From the NCBI GenBank assembly GCA_027924645.1, contig BSBN01000334.1:496001-560000 (forward strand): 64,000 bases of DNA. The letters run 5' to 3'. How positions within the stretch are numbered: position 1 is the stretch's first letter; each line of letters opens with the position of its first letter. The notes under the pieces are model-generated. The model saw only the letters and a list, made by a program, of their open reading frames with translations, was not told the origin of the DNA and made no database searches. The stretch comes from Cunninghamia lanceolata (taxonomy: Eukaryota > Streptophyta > Pinopsida > Cupressales > Cupressaceae). The position numbers were made by a program, and so were the translations under genes. Below are positions 18,638 to 29,952 of the stretch, one piece after another.

Positions 18638-20542
18638 GCGACTAGACACTTAGATGGCGCAAATCTGGGCGCAAAATCACGAAGCAGAAGACACTTGAGC
18701 CAGAGGATTTGAAAACTTGATCCAGTGCGCCCATCTAATCCTTCATTCAGTGCGAAAATATCAGAGGATTTGAAAACTCCATCTAGTGCGCCCAGACTAA
18801 AAGGTCATTTCGGAGGAAGAGATGAGAATTTCAATGCCTTCAACCAATGCGAAAGTGAAAAAGGACAAGTCTAAAGCCAATCTTGGAGCAATTTTTAATG
18901 AAAATGTCAGAGGATTTCAATTCTTGAAGTGATGCGCCACCAAGGAAGAAGAGGGAAATGTGAGAGTTTTGACTTGAGAAATGTTACAAGTTCAGAGGAT
19001 TCTAAAATTTGAAGTAATGCGCCAACTCCAGAGGCTTCTTAAGACCCTATCTAATGCGACCTCCTAGAGAGACAAGTCCAGAGGATTCTAAAATTTGAAG
19101 TAATGCGCTCAAAGTGACTCCAAAGATCATTTTTCAAAGCTATCCAATGCGCTAGAGTTCAGGGAATCTAAAGTGTTTAAGTGATGCGCCATCTTAAAGA
19201 GGAGAGTGAAGTTTGATGTTGAGGAATCCAAACTAGTGATCTAATGCGACCAAGTTCTAGAGGATTTGCCAAGTCCATCTAATGCGCTTTACATTATGAG
19301 GAGATTGCCAATATCCTAGACATCTAATGTTTGGTCTTCAAGGTAAGTTTCAGAGGAATTCAAAACTTGATCTAATGCGCCTATGGCAAGGTCATCCAAT
19401 ATGCAACACCAAGGTAAAGAGAGACACGTTCTCAGAGGATCCTACAAACTTAACCAATGCGCCAAATATCATACATAATCCACTTCAAGACAAAGGCTAT
19501 CTAAGTTCATTCGAGTTTGAAGACTTCAACAAGCTTAACTAATGCGCCATATCCAAAGGAGGAAGATGTAGTTTTATTTTGAAGATCTCATGTTGCTCAT
19601 CCAATGCGCCATGAATGAAGTTCATTTTGAAGAGCTTAAACTACACATCCAACGCGCCCACACTCCACAGGATCCTACACCTTGATCTAGTGCGCCAAAG
19701 TTTGAAGACTTCAAAAGGGGTATCTAGTGCGCCAAAACTTAAGGAGTCCTAAAACACTATCAAATGCGTCAAAATTTAAAGGAATCCAAGGTATGATCTA
19801 ATGCGCCACTTCTTGAAAGCATCCAAATTGCCTAAGTAAAGCGCCAACCTTGTGAGAATCCCAATCATTCATCTAGTGCGCCATATCCAAAGGGAAAGAA
19901 CGAGGTATGATTTTGAGGATCTCAAACTATTCATCTAGTGCGCTACTCCCTAAGGAGTCTCAAAACATGATCTAATGCGCCATGAATGAAGTTTCATTTT
20001 GAAGGAACTAAATTACCTATCAAGTGCGCCAAGTACTAAAAGGATTTCTAATCCTTCATGCAATGCGAAATATCAAGAAGAATCCGATCTTTCAGCCAAA
20101 GCGCCAAGTGTCAAGAGGATCTCAATCCTTCAACTAGTGCGAAATGTTTAAGGGGAATTCTATGCCTTGAACCAATGCGAAATCACTTGAAGATCCTACC
20201 AACTCCATCTAGTGCGACTTACAACAAGAGGATTCTAATCCCCTAACTAATGCGAAACATGAAAGGAGGATCATCAAGGGGTTAACTAGTGCGAAATGCT
20301 GAAAGCAAGTGTTAGATAGCAAGACATGACATTCCAAGAAGGAGACTCCATTATCCCATCTAAGGCGAAATGAGAAGAAGAATTACAAACTTCATCTAAT
20401 GCGAAAATCTTGAGAAGGCCTCGAAGACTTCAACTAATGCGAATTGCTAAGGGGATTCGAATTCTTGATCTAATGCGCTTGAAAGAAGGAGGAAAACGTC
20501 CAACAATAAGAAGAAGATTATCAAGTCTTTATCCAATGCGTC
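18638..20542. repeat. Minisatellite of TGCGCC-core repeats in 3' U3
   Basis: Copy of the array at 2331-4235, shifted by 16,307 bp, with the same order of core variants. Confidence 0.88.
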
Positions 20543-21213
20543 CAAAAGGAAGAAATCATAAACATTTAATAGTTGTTGCCTTCGTAAAACGTGAAATTGC
20601 ATTCATTTAATAAAGATCAAAATTAAATTAAATGTTTGTGCATGAGGTCGGCCTAGAAAGAAGGAAAGTTTTTTAAAAGTGAATTATATATATGTGCCTC
20701 ATTTCTTTTTCATTTGATTTATTTTCAAGAGCAGATTTGTTCTCCAAGAGCAGAATTTTCTTCAAGGAGCAGCCACAAGAAGTTGATTTTAGAAGATAAA
20801 TCTGATTTTATCAAATTTTGTCAAGTGGGAAATCAAATTGCAAGGTATCAAATACAAAACAGCTCATCAAGTAAGTCTGATCTGAGTTTTTTCTGATCTG
20901 ATTTTCTTATTTTTCTTTCATTAGATGCCTTGAAATTGTCCAAATATTGATAAAATTCTGGAAGAATAAGTGGATTTTTATGATTTTTTATAGATTTTCT
21001 AAATTTAATAGTAATATTTCATAATTATAGAGGAAAATTTCATAATTTAATCCACTTAAGTTGCTGAAGTAAAATCTAAATTTTATTTGCAATCACTTAT
21101 TCGCGTCAAGTCTGCAGAATACAAGGCAAATCATAGCCAAGGATGGAACGATACTAGCCTATTTGCAAAGAGAAGCAGTTGAAGAGACTTTCAATATTCC
21201 AACCAAAGAGAGG

Positions 21214-22377
21214 ATGATCAGCATCTCAAAACAACAAGGCCAGCAGGAGTATGATGTCGACACCAAGATAAAGTTACAAGAGATCAGGAGAGAGTGGATG
21301 GCCAATCCAGCCATGAAGTTCAATATGAATAATCCTCCACAGTTCCATAAGTCAGATTTTCATCCGGAAATTGGATATCTAATCATGTTTTTGAACAGAA
21401 TGACAGGAATGCCTCAATCTGCTACCTTTCAGCCTTGGATGTATTCTTTCATCAAGTCAGTTCTCAAAGGGAAAATGATTGATTGGGCTGGACTTATCAG
21501 TCAAAGTATACATGAGCAGTTCCTCAGTTTTGCTAAAACTAAGACTTGTTATATGAGTTCCTATATAGTGTATCTTCTTGCCAGAAATGAAGTCTACTCA
21601 GGTTTAACCAAGAAAGGAGAAGTCGGCATTGGACCTAACAAATACTTGTCACATCAATGTTATCCTCAGTTGCACCTCAAGAGTATTAATCATTATACAA
21701 GGTTTAATGATGCATTTGCTATGTTCATAATGAAGAAACTGAGGGGAGAATTTCATAAAAGATTGTCTAATGCAGCAAGAGAATTCATTTCAGCATATGG
21801 ACACTGGTATACTCAACATGAAAGGTACACTTACCTAAGGATCCAAGGATTCACATCATATCCATACAGATTGCCAAGGTATCCAACCAACAGGATGGTG
21901 ATGTTAGAGGTTACAAGACAACTCCTAGAACTCATCAGGTTGCAGAAGTTGAAGAAGAAAGGAGGAATCCAATTTCCACTTCGTCTTGGACAAAATCTGG
22001 AATGTCCATCTTTATCAGCAGCTGAGTATTCTGAAATAGAGCTACAGGCCTATCATTTGCAGACTCATGGCACCAAGAGGCCTAACTTTGACCCTTTCCA
22101 AGTTTGCTGGAAATACAACAGAGAATTCAAACATATCAAGCAATTGGAAGACCACTGGGCCAGTGCTCAAGATGAAGATGATCTCCGAACTCTTCAAAGT
22201 TCGAGACTCGACTGGGATTTAGTCAGAGCCACCAAAGCATTCAGGATTCCAGACCAGTTCACAGAGGATGATACTATGCTGGTCAAAGAGAGATGCATCC
22301 GAAGAAGATTTGATAAAGCCGGTTTTAGCCATGACACAAGTGTGTATCAATCAACTATTGCAGGAAATGAGTGCTGA
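21214..22377 (+). CDS. ORF-A, 3' LTR copy
   Basis: Translates identically to the copy at 4907-6070. In this LTR the ORF lies downstream of pol, so it would be present in the genomic RNA initiated at the 5' LTR promoter; the 5' copy would not. If the protein is made from the main transcript, this is the copy used. Confidence 0.7.
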   Translation: MISISKQQGQQEYDVDTKIKLQEIRREWMANPAMKFNMNNPPQFHKSDFHPEIGYLIMFLNRMTGMPQSATFQPWMYSFIKSVLKGKMIDWAGLISQSIHEQFLSFAKTKTCYMSSYIVYLLARNEVYSGLTKKGEVGIGPNKYLSHQCYPQLHLKSINHYTRFNDAFAMFIMKKLRGEFHKRLSNAAREFISAYGHWYTQHERYTYLRIQGFTSYPYRLPRYPTNRMVMLEVTRQLLELIRLQKLKKKGGIQFPLRLGQNLECPSLSAAEYSEIELQAYHLQTHGTKRPNFDPFQVCWKYNREFKHIKQLEDHWASAQDEDDLRTLQSSRLDWDLVRATKAFRIPDQFTEDDTMLVKERCIRRRFDKAGFSHDTSVYQSTIAGNEC

Positions 22378-23923
22378 AAATCGAGATCTCACCTACAATA
22401 AGATGGATGAAGGAGAACCTAAGCAGCATAGTACACATAGTCAACCACAACACAGTGGGAATGATCAGAGCAATAATTCAGCCAGAAAGAGGAAAAGACC
22501 TAGTCAAGATCAAGGGGAATCTAGTCGAAGACCTCAGAAAAAGAGTAATCCATCTATTTCATCTAATCCACAAGAAGGTGTTTCAATTGTTCAAAATCCA
22601 ATACAAGAGATAGAAGTAATAGAAGAAGTTGCCTTGATTCCATCAGAAGAAATCCAATCAAGCCCCACTGTCATAATAGAAGAGAATGATGATCTTGGTC
22701 AGGATGAAGTAGGACAAGCTGAATCTGATGAAGAAGTAGCTCGTGTTCAACACAATCAAGCTCATGAACAACGAGATCTTTCTACTTTCCCACCCTGGTT
22801 GAGACAAAGGATTGAAGAAAGTACAATTGTAGAGACTTATCAGCCTACTGCAGTTGAGGAATTGCTTGTAAATGTACAAAAGAATAATCAGAAGAAGAAA
22901 GCAACGATCCTTTCTAAAATCACTCAAGATTCTGCTGGAAACAGAGAGGTCCACATAGCCGTTCCTAGAAGTGACAAGGAGATAGAAAACATGGCACCTG
23001 AAGATTATAATTTGACTACAATTGGTATGGGTCCAATCACAAGGGAACAAGTCGATGAGGAACTACAAGATGCAGTGAATAATGTAAGAAGTATGTTGAA
23101 ACAAGAAAGAGAAGCAAGGATGAAAGTTGAACAAGATTTTAGTACATTGAAGCATTACATCCAACAGGTCATGCAACCTATTCAACAGAAGGAAGCTACT
23201 GCAATTCCTCCTTCCATTCTTCCACAGGAAACAGTATCCCGAGTTGAGGACATGAGAAATTCATCCCAGATGATGAAGGGATGGATAGAAAAGACAGAAG
23301 ACAAGGCATATATTTACCTAGAAGAAATTGTGCAAGTGTATGACAGAGTCATTAAGCTCCAAGGTCGAGTCCAAGCTTTATTAGAAACTTGTGCTGAGTT
23401 CAAACCAATCAAAGAGCAATATATGCCACAACTCAAAAGCTTAATGGAAGCTCCAGTAGAAGATTTAATTCATAATAAGGTGATTGACAGAGATACTCCA
23501 CATGACTTTGTCACTTGGTATTTCTCCTTTCACAACAAGGGGCAACTAGTTGATAAGATTGAAGTAGATATGTCCAGGATAAGAAGTGTTCTTCTAAGAA
23601 CAGAAAATCATATATATACTGCTTTGACAAAGATTTGTAATCCTTATGGAAATGTTACCATTGAGAACATGAAGCAACAAGTTAAGGCATTCTACTTTCA
23701 ATATGATGGACTTGATGAAAGTCAACTAGATAATATATTCACACTTGCATATCGTCTTGGGGAAAATAAGTCTTGGATAAACGACTGGGAGAAGACACTT
23801 GGAGTCTATGAGACAGATGTAGCAGTGGCAGAAGGATCCATTAAGGCAGCGACAAGTGTACCAATGGAAGATATTATTCAAATTGTGTCCAGATTCATTG
23901 TATCTCATAGTACTACTACATAG
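22367..23923 (+). CDS. ORF-B, 3' LTR copy
   Basis: Translates identically to the copy at 6060-7616, with the same 11-bp overlap with ORF-A. It ends upstream of the 3' LTR TATA box and so is wholly contained in U3. Confidence 0.7.
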   Translation: MSAENRDLTYNKMDEGEPKQHSTHSQPQHSGNDQSNNSARKRKRPSQDQGESSRRPQKKSNPSISSNPQEGVSIVQNPIQEIEVIEEVALIPSEEIQSSPTVIIEENDDLGQDEVGQAESDEEVARVQHNQAHEQRDLSTFPPWLRQRIEESTIVETYQPTAVEELLVNVQKNNQKKKATILSKITQDSAGNREVHIAVPRSDKEIENMAPEDYNLTTIGMGPITREQVDEELQDAVNNVRSMLKQEREARMKVEQDFSTLKHYIQQVMQPIQQKEATAIPPSILPQETVSRVEDMRNSSQMMKGWIEKTEDKAYIYLEEIVQVYDRVIKLQGRVQALLETCAEFKPIKEQYMPQLKSLMEAPVEDLIHNKVIDRDTPHDFVTWYFSFHNKGQLVDKIEVDMSRIRSVLLRTENHIYTALTKICNPYGNVTIENMKQQVKAFYFQYDGLDESQLDNIFTLAYRLGENKSWINDWEKTLGVYETDVAVAEGSIKAATSVPMEDIIQIVSRFIVSHSTTT

Positions 23924-24141
23924 TACTCGCCTTGATGATGTGGCTTCCTTATCCTCTTGGAAAGCGTGCCTTTGTTCTCTCTTTCATGACTTCTTTCATT
24001 TAATATGAGTAACCTCCTGTATTTAATAAAGTTAACCTCATTCATTTAATAAAGTATAGTTTGTTGTAACTACTTGTGATGTGGCTTGATCTGATCCGCT
24101 GATTTCGCCGATCAATCTTGACCCTTCTCTCCTTTGAGGAC

Positions 24142-24149
24142 TATAAAAG
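24142..24149 (+). promoter_or_regulatory. 3' LTR TATA box
   Basis: Second copy of TATAAAAG. It would drive read-out transcription into the right flank, towards 24911 and beyond. Confidence 0.6.
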
Positions 24150-24214
24150 AGCTCTCATTGCTCTCATTTGTAACAGTTGGAAATTCTGAAATTGTTGTAA
24201 GAGCTCTCTGAGAT

Positions 24215-24220
24215 AATAAA
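24215..24220 (+). terminator. Polyadenylation signal in the 3' LTR
   Basis: AATAAA copy expected to end the genomic RNA shortly after R begins. Confidence 0.55.
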
Positions 24221-24905
24221 GGACTCATTGATTTGGTGATTCTATTTATATTTCTGAGTGTTTGCATGGTTTCAATTTTCACACGAATATTAAGTTAAGT
24301 TACAAGTTTTCTTTTAAGTATAAGTTAGTTAGTGAGAGATTTTTATTGCCTTGTAGTGAAGTCTTTACAATTGAGCGTCAATTTGATCTTTATGCCTGTT
24401 GAATTTTTTATGAGCATAATTGATTTAAATATCTTGCATACCTTTGAAGATAGCACCTCTCTTGTGTAGTTGTTTCATCTTGGCGAAACAAGATTTGGTT
24501 TGACTTCACTTTAAGCAGTAAACGTCCTTCCATTTAGGATTAGATTAGTATTTCTCAACCCTAATCTTTTGCCCTTTTTTTATCAATCATTTAGATTTAG
24601 GATCAGAACGTCCATTGCTAAATCATACGCGTCAGTTGCAGTACTTAGATTCCCTAGTGTTCACTTCCAGAGTCTTTGAAACAACGAGTTGAACAATTGT
24701 GTAAGTCCCTTTGTTGATTAACAGCAGAATCATACTTAAATCATTGAGCTGTTTCTTACTGAAATTGAAACATTATTAGAAGAAGGAACCTTGGAGTTAT
24801 CTCGTTTGATCACTTGGTTTAGCATTCGAGAGGCTTTGCTCAAGAGAGAGTTAAATACCTAGTATTTTACTCTATTGTTGACTTGTCGAAAAACAACCAT
24901 CAACA

Positions 24906-24910
24906 GTACC
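24906..24910. repeat. Right target-site duplication GTACC
   Basis: Matches 1772-1776 exactly. Confidence 0.93.
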
Positions 24911-26030
24911 AATATAATGTTTTGTTATTTTCATCAGCAATGTAATGTAATATCCAGTTTTCCTAGTGCCTATGCTTCATTATTTTTTCACGAGTCATTC
25001 TTCTATTCTATTATCAAAGCTTGATACCTCTCATAGGTTGAGCCTGTGATGTTTTAAGGAAAAGAATGTAAGTGTCAAGTGTATTTTAAATTTGAATGTA
25101 CTTTGTGGAGCTCCAATTAGAGAAGAAAACTACCAAGCCACCAGCGTAAGCTCTCACAGAGCAAATATCCTCACACTAAACTTTGTCGATTAGGGTTGCA
25201 GGGAAGTCAAATCCAGAACTATAGGTTTACTAGAATCAAGTTTACAAGCCCATGGGGCCATATGTCCCTAAAGAAGACTAAGTTGCAAAGATGAAAACTG
25301 TAGTTAAAAAGACTGAGATGTCTGCTCACCAAAACAAACATCCTTGAAAATAAACAAAGATGAGTTTGAAAAAGATTGTATTGCAGAGACTATTTCAGGG
25401 CAAGCCTTGTATGGTGCCCATTGTTGACTTTGAGGACAAGGAATTACAAAATAGTGAAAATGTATCACTACCTTTGCTCAATGGCCTGTGAAAGTGTGTT
25501 CATAGGAACCTCAAACTGAAAAAACTAGAGCCCATTACAAACTCAATGTGATATGTATATTGTATTGTAGAAATGGAGCAGATTGTTAAAGTATTTTTAG
25601 AGTCCCTGAGTCATTTTCTGAGAGTACATTATGTTGTTGCAGAGTCATTACCAAGTTGAGTCGAACACATAAATGTTATCTTTTTGGATGACAAGTTTGA
25701 TCTGTAAATTTCTACAGAGAACATTGAAATTTAAAAAGATTAGGAACAATAAAAAAATCCAGATGTTAAGAAGATGAACCTTGGTGTTTATGCTGTCAAT
25801 GGTTAAAACATAAAATATTTTCTGAAATTGGTAGTGGCAGACTAGCAGAACATTAGACATGTAAAAATCAATTTGAATAGTAAGTCGATAATCTATTGTG
25901 CTATCAGCATCAAAATTAATCGACTGTCTCAACTTCTGGGTTTATTTGTATTGGATTAAAGTTTATATTAGTCAACTATTTGAATCACACACACTCTCAA
26001 CTATTTATATTAAGTCAACTATTTACACAC
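24911..26030. other. AT-rich flank, no gene seen
   Basis: The first ~50 bp continue the repeat interrupted at 1776. The rest has stops in all frames and no family I recognise. It may be decayed transposon sequence continuing from 1-1730. Confidence 0.5.
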
Positions 26031-26457
26031 ACATCTTAGCAAGGTTTTTTTCAAACAATTTTATTGCAAATCTACTGTAGCCTAAAACAAACATGTACTT
26101 TGTGGACTGAAAAAATTGATGGCTCAATTCCTTCAAATCACAACACAATATATTTGGCTTTTAGAAGTATGAATGCTCTGACATAAGGGCTTCATTCAGA
26201 ATTGATGAATAGCCTTCATGTCAGAGCATTGTACTAAGCTTCCTGAGATGAATCCCATACATATCTTAGCAAGGTTTTTTTTCAAACAATTTTATACTTA
26301 TAGAAGCCATGAATATTATGTTGTGATTTCAAGGAATTATGTCATTGATTTTTTCAGTCCAAAGAGTCCATGTTTGTTTTATGCTGCAGAAGATTTACAA
26401 TAAAATAATTTGAAAAACAACCTTGCTAAGATATGTATGGGATTCATCTCAGGCAGC
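26031..26457. mobile_element. Foldback (MITE-like) element
   Basis: An arm at about 26031-26170 (starting ACATCTTAGCAAGGTTTTTT) pairs with its reverse complement at about 26295-26440. A tighter outer pair at 26239-26277 and 26419-26457 (GAGATGAATCCCATACATAT and its complement) has about one mismatch in 39. A small palindrome ATGCTCTGACAT...ATGTCAGAGCAT lies at about 26172-26228. There is no coding capacity. The nested pairings suggest one foldback inserted beside or into another. Confidence 0.7.
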
Positions 26458-26595
26458 TTCGTATAGAGAAGAAGACATTGGTTTGTAGCAGTAACAGTAT
26501 TTTCTAGTTTATGCTTTGTTCATGCATTGTCAAAAGCACAAGCACATTTATTTTATATAGATTTAATTTCATATTATTATAGAAGAATTTTTTTT

Positions 26596-26762
26596 GTGTA
26601 GCCAATAGCTAGAGGGCAGTTGGTTTGTGGGTTTGTTTCCTTGTTTAAGGGAGACCCAAGTTCGATTCTCCAAACCTAGCCCCCGGGGATGCCTGAAATG
26701 AGCCTATTTGTGAGCTATAGCATTCATATCCCCATAAATAGGAAATTTAAAATAAAAAACAA
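26596..26762 (+). mobile_element. tRNA-derived SINE
   Basis: A box-A-like segment (GGGCAGTTGGTTTGTGG, 26614-26630) and a B-box AGTTCGATTCTCC (26659-26671) are spaced as in a tRNA gene. A tRNA-unrelated body and an A-rich end (AAATTTAAAATAAAAAAC) follow. The tRNA part does not fold into a functional tRNA by eye. Flanking duplications are unclear. Confidence 0.55.
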
Positions 26763-28516
26763 TCATATTGAAGAAATGGATGCTAATGTGACACTCATAC
26801 AAGTCGCGAGTGGTGTTCTAATTTCAGGGCATTGAGTTGTTGATTTTTATCCAAAGATTACATAGTCTATCTTAGACCACAGAAGATATTGGATCAAAAT
26901 GTTTGGAAGAAAAATCTATCTATGACAAAATGGAAAAACTGAAAGAAACCCTAAAAAATCTAGAACCTAAAAAACATTTACTAGAGACCCTAAGAAATTT
27001 GAAAGAAACTTGCAATAGAAAAAAAAATGGGTCATTGCCCCAGTAAGGTAAAAAATGACCTTACCTATTGGTTCTCCTTCAAACCCTGGTTATAAAAACC
27101 CTTTAAATTTGTTGTGTCAAAAGACACAATTTTTGTGATTGAATGTGGCTGAGGAGGGGATTGTTGTGAGTGAAAATCTCTCCATTTGAGGGCGGCCCAT
27201 GCACTAGCTCCCCTACACACAAAATTAAAAGTTGCACACCATTATTGGAGATACGAAAAGATTTCAGAGAAACCTGGCATTATAGCAAAAGAGGCTTGCT
27301 TGAATATGCAGGGCGCAAACGATCCGTTACCAAAGCAAAGCACAGTCCCCTTTTGCCTGTGGTTAGTTTCGAAGTGTGGTTGGCGCTCACTGTACCAAAT
27401 GACAATTCTGTTGCACCAATAATTCTTCTTCACACGGAAGATGGGGAAGGTTATAGAAAAAAAATTATAGCAACGATTTTAGATAAGCCCCAGTTCAAAA
27501 TCCTGGCGTTATAGCAAAATAGGTTATAGATTTTCAGATAATCTTATAGCAAAACCCTTCTGTGGTATAGCAAAATCCTAGCATTGATAATGTATTGATC
27601 ATTGGGCGGGCAAAGACTTTCAGATACCTGTTGCCTCCATTGACCTCCACGTTGGCGACCTCCCTGCTCCCCACATCTGCGGCCTCCTGGCGACCTTCGA
27701 GCTTCCCACGACGCTTCCATGATGCTATGCGCTGGAGCTGCGGCGGTGTGAGAAATAGGCATTTAGCAACAAACATTTAGGTTTAGGTTTTCAAGAATAG
27801 GATAATATATTATTAGTTTAGGGTTAATGGTTGCCAAACTAACATGTTGGAATATTAGGTTTAGGGCGCTTTAGAACATATTTCTTGGTTAAAATTATTT
27901 AGTTAATAATATAATGTTGTTTAGTTTTATAGATTTGTATGCACATAAGACATGAGTGTAGATTTGTTTTCCAGAGGATGATATCATGGATTTGAGTGTT
28001 AATGTCCATAATATTAGGGAAAATATGTTCACTTATTGGTGCAAGTGTGTTCGATGATGGGATGTAACAATTGACCATCATCAGGCAAGGGTTCAAAAAG
28101 TGTTGTTTTGGACACTTTTTACGACTACGTATAGAACTAGCATCAAAATTGATGTTGTGAACCTGAAACCTTAGGTTTAAGTAGTCGACTAACCAAGGAA
28201 GCCGTTATAAAGATTTTAGACTTCTTCGACATTGACAAGTATGTTTTTGAGAGGCACGAAGTTAGGGTGCACACATATTAGGTCTTTTCCCCTAGGCACC
28301 TCCTTGATAGACCTTTTTGAATTGGGCCCTTGGGTCGTAAATTTCCCTCAAATATTTAAATATATTTCTATTTTAGTACTAGTGTTTAAAAACACTTTTT
28401 ATTTTAATTATAATATTATTATGAAGCTGCCCTTAAAATTAAAAATTATGGGGTCTAACTTAAATAATATTATTAATTATTTTGATTGGAAAAAGGAGAG
28501 ATAACAAATAATAATA
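26763..28516. other. Intergenic DNA, no credible gene
   Basis: A 114-residue open frame at 27170-27514 has no recognisable domain and is probably chance. At 27505-27575 the motif TATAGCAAAA recurs. A short GC-richer patch (27640-27740, GCGGCCTCCTGGCGACC) stands out from its surroundings but has no sustained ORF. Confidence 0.45.
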
Positions 28517-28940
28517 GAGAATAGTTGTAAAGAAGTGACAAAATGGTTATGAAGGCTTAAAGGGGATATAAGAAGGGTGGTCAATGATAGTTAAATATGT
28601 AATGATGAGGGAAAATAGTGGTTAAGAGGCGACAAAATGATTGCAATGACAAGAAAGATTGAAGGGGCCTAGGGAGGATGTCAATAATAGTTATATATGT
28701 GATGATAAGGGAGAAAAGTGGTAAACTAAGGATGAAATGGTTTGGAAGGTAAAAGGATTAAATGGGGCCTAGGGAGGATGGTCAATTATAGTTAGATATG
28801 TAATAAAAAGGGAGAATAGTGGTAAAGGAGGGAGAAAATGGTTCTAAAGGCTTAAAGGGGACTTCAAGAGGATGGTGAATCAAGGATGGTCAATTTGATA
28901 GTTAGTTATGTGATGCTAAAGGGGAATAGTGGTAAAGGAG
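28517..28940. repeat. ~100-bp tandem array, about four copies
   Basis: Units begin near 28517, 28612, 28712, 28813 and 28923 with a GAATAGTGGTAAAGGAGG-like segment. They also share GGGGCCTAGGGAGGATGGTC and TAGTTAGATATGTAATGAT. The copies are diverged and noncoding. Confidence 0.75.
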
Positions 28941-29952
28941 GAATCTAAGGCACACTAGGGCACAATGGTGCTGTCGTTGCTTGAGCCACACCAACCCCAA
29001 TCCTCCAATATACCAATGAATGAAAAAAGTAATATGCCAAGAAGCCCTTGACAATGTTAGCATTCGTAATTAGTTTTGAGTGTATGCTTTACAATGAATT
29101 CATTTGATATATTCATCCATAATAACCAAATAACAAGATTAAGTGTTCATATGTTTATTATAAATTATCCCCTATCTAATGGTATTGGGTGCAATTACAC
29201 AAAATTCTAATCATTGGCATCCCTTCCAACTCCAACAAAATGGAGTTTAGCACGAACTTTAGATATGAGAGAGTTTCTAAGACCTTAGCAACTATAAGCT
29301 ACAACATTGACCAACTTTTTAGATAACATTAAAAACTTGAAAAACAAATAATGTTTGCCGACTTAATAACAATTGACATGGACTTCACTTTAAAATGAAG
29401 CTGATAGATAGAACCACCCTAAGACACCTTCCAAAAAAAATTAAAAGATTGTGAATTTAAGAACTCAATCGAAATTCATTTTACAATTAAACTGGCAGCC
29501 AGATCCAACCTATGACACCACCCAAAAACAAAATTTAGAAGTATCTACCTTGGATGTTGGAATAAATTTTCTTTTGAAATAAAGCTAATACATAAATCTT
29601 CAGACTAGTTATTTTAAAATTAGATACCCTAGATAATCAGTTTGATAGGTGCATCATTTTGGCATGAAGGATGTTAATAGTCATCTGATTTCATCATGTA
29701 TAACCTTGAGAATTAGCAGCTGAAATTCAAGTTGCAACTAATTCGTCACGTTCTAATCATTGTTTTGCACACTTTAGTATGCTATAGAGATCAAATGTTT
29801 GTCTGCTCCCACTGTAGACCCGTTCATTCTTTCTTCAGTTATTTTTTGTTTTTATTTGCTGCTACTTGCTATTGATATATTTTATAAAAATATCATGGCA
29901 ACCTGCAAACTTAAATTTTCACTAACAATTTTCTCGTAGTTTATTTGTTTAG
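28941..29952. other. AT-rich spacer, nothing recognised
   Basis: No ORF of note and no repeat seen by eye. The missing 5' exons of the glutamate decarboxylase copy are not found here. Confidence 0.45.

Larger units (their letters stand above)
1777..24905 (+). mobile_element. Complete Ty3/gypsy (Tat-like) LTR retrotransposon, ~23.1 kb
   Basis: The element is bounded by TG...CA LTRs of 6,822 bp each (offset exactly 16,307 bp) and a perfect 5-bp target duplication. The internal region is 9,485 bp and reads gag, protease, RNase H-like domain, reverse transcriptase, RNase H, then integrase in another frame. Integrase downstream of RT defines Ty3. The long untranslated 3' region and the extra plant-type RNase H point to the Tat group. 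LTR copies were identical at every place checked by eye, and all the long ORFs in them translate identically, so insertion was recent. Oddities are the very long LTRs with their own ORFs, the domain order, a frameshift before integrase and the lack of a normal polypurine tract at the 3' boundary. Confidence 0.93.
18084..24905 (+). repeat. 3' LTR (6,822 bp)
   Basis: It is the same length as the 5' LTR, with the same ends TGTTGTGACC and ACCATCAACA. Every block compared by eye and all long translations match the 5' copy. GTACC follows at 24906. Confidence 0.95.

Noticed and set aside
1777..24905. Minus-strand orientation for the LTR element, prompted by the TGGCGACTCCACTGG motif
   Set aside because: gag, pol domains, TATA box, AATAAA and the TGG site after the 5' LTR all agree on the plus strand.
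26596..26700. Functional tRNA gene
   Set aside because: Only box-A- and box-B-like elements are present; arms do not pair into a cloverleaf by eye, so a SINE is more likely.
27170..27514. 114-codon ORF as a gene
   Set aside because: No domain, no splice structure, another ORF in an alternative frame over the same bases; likely chance.
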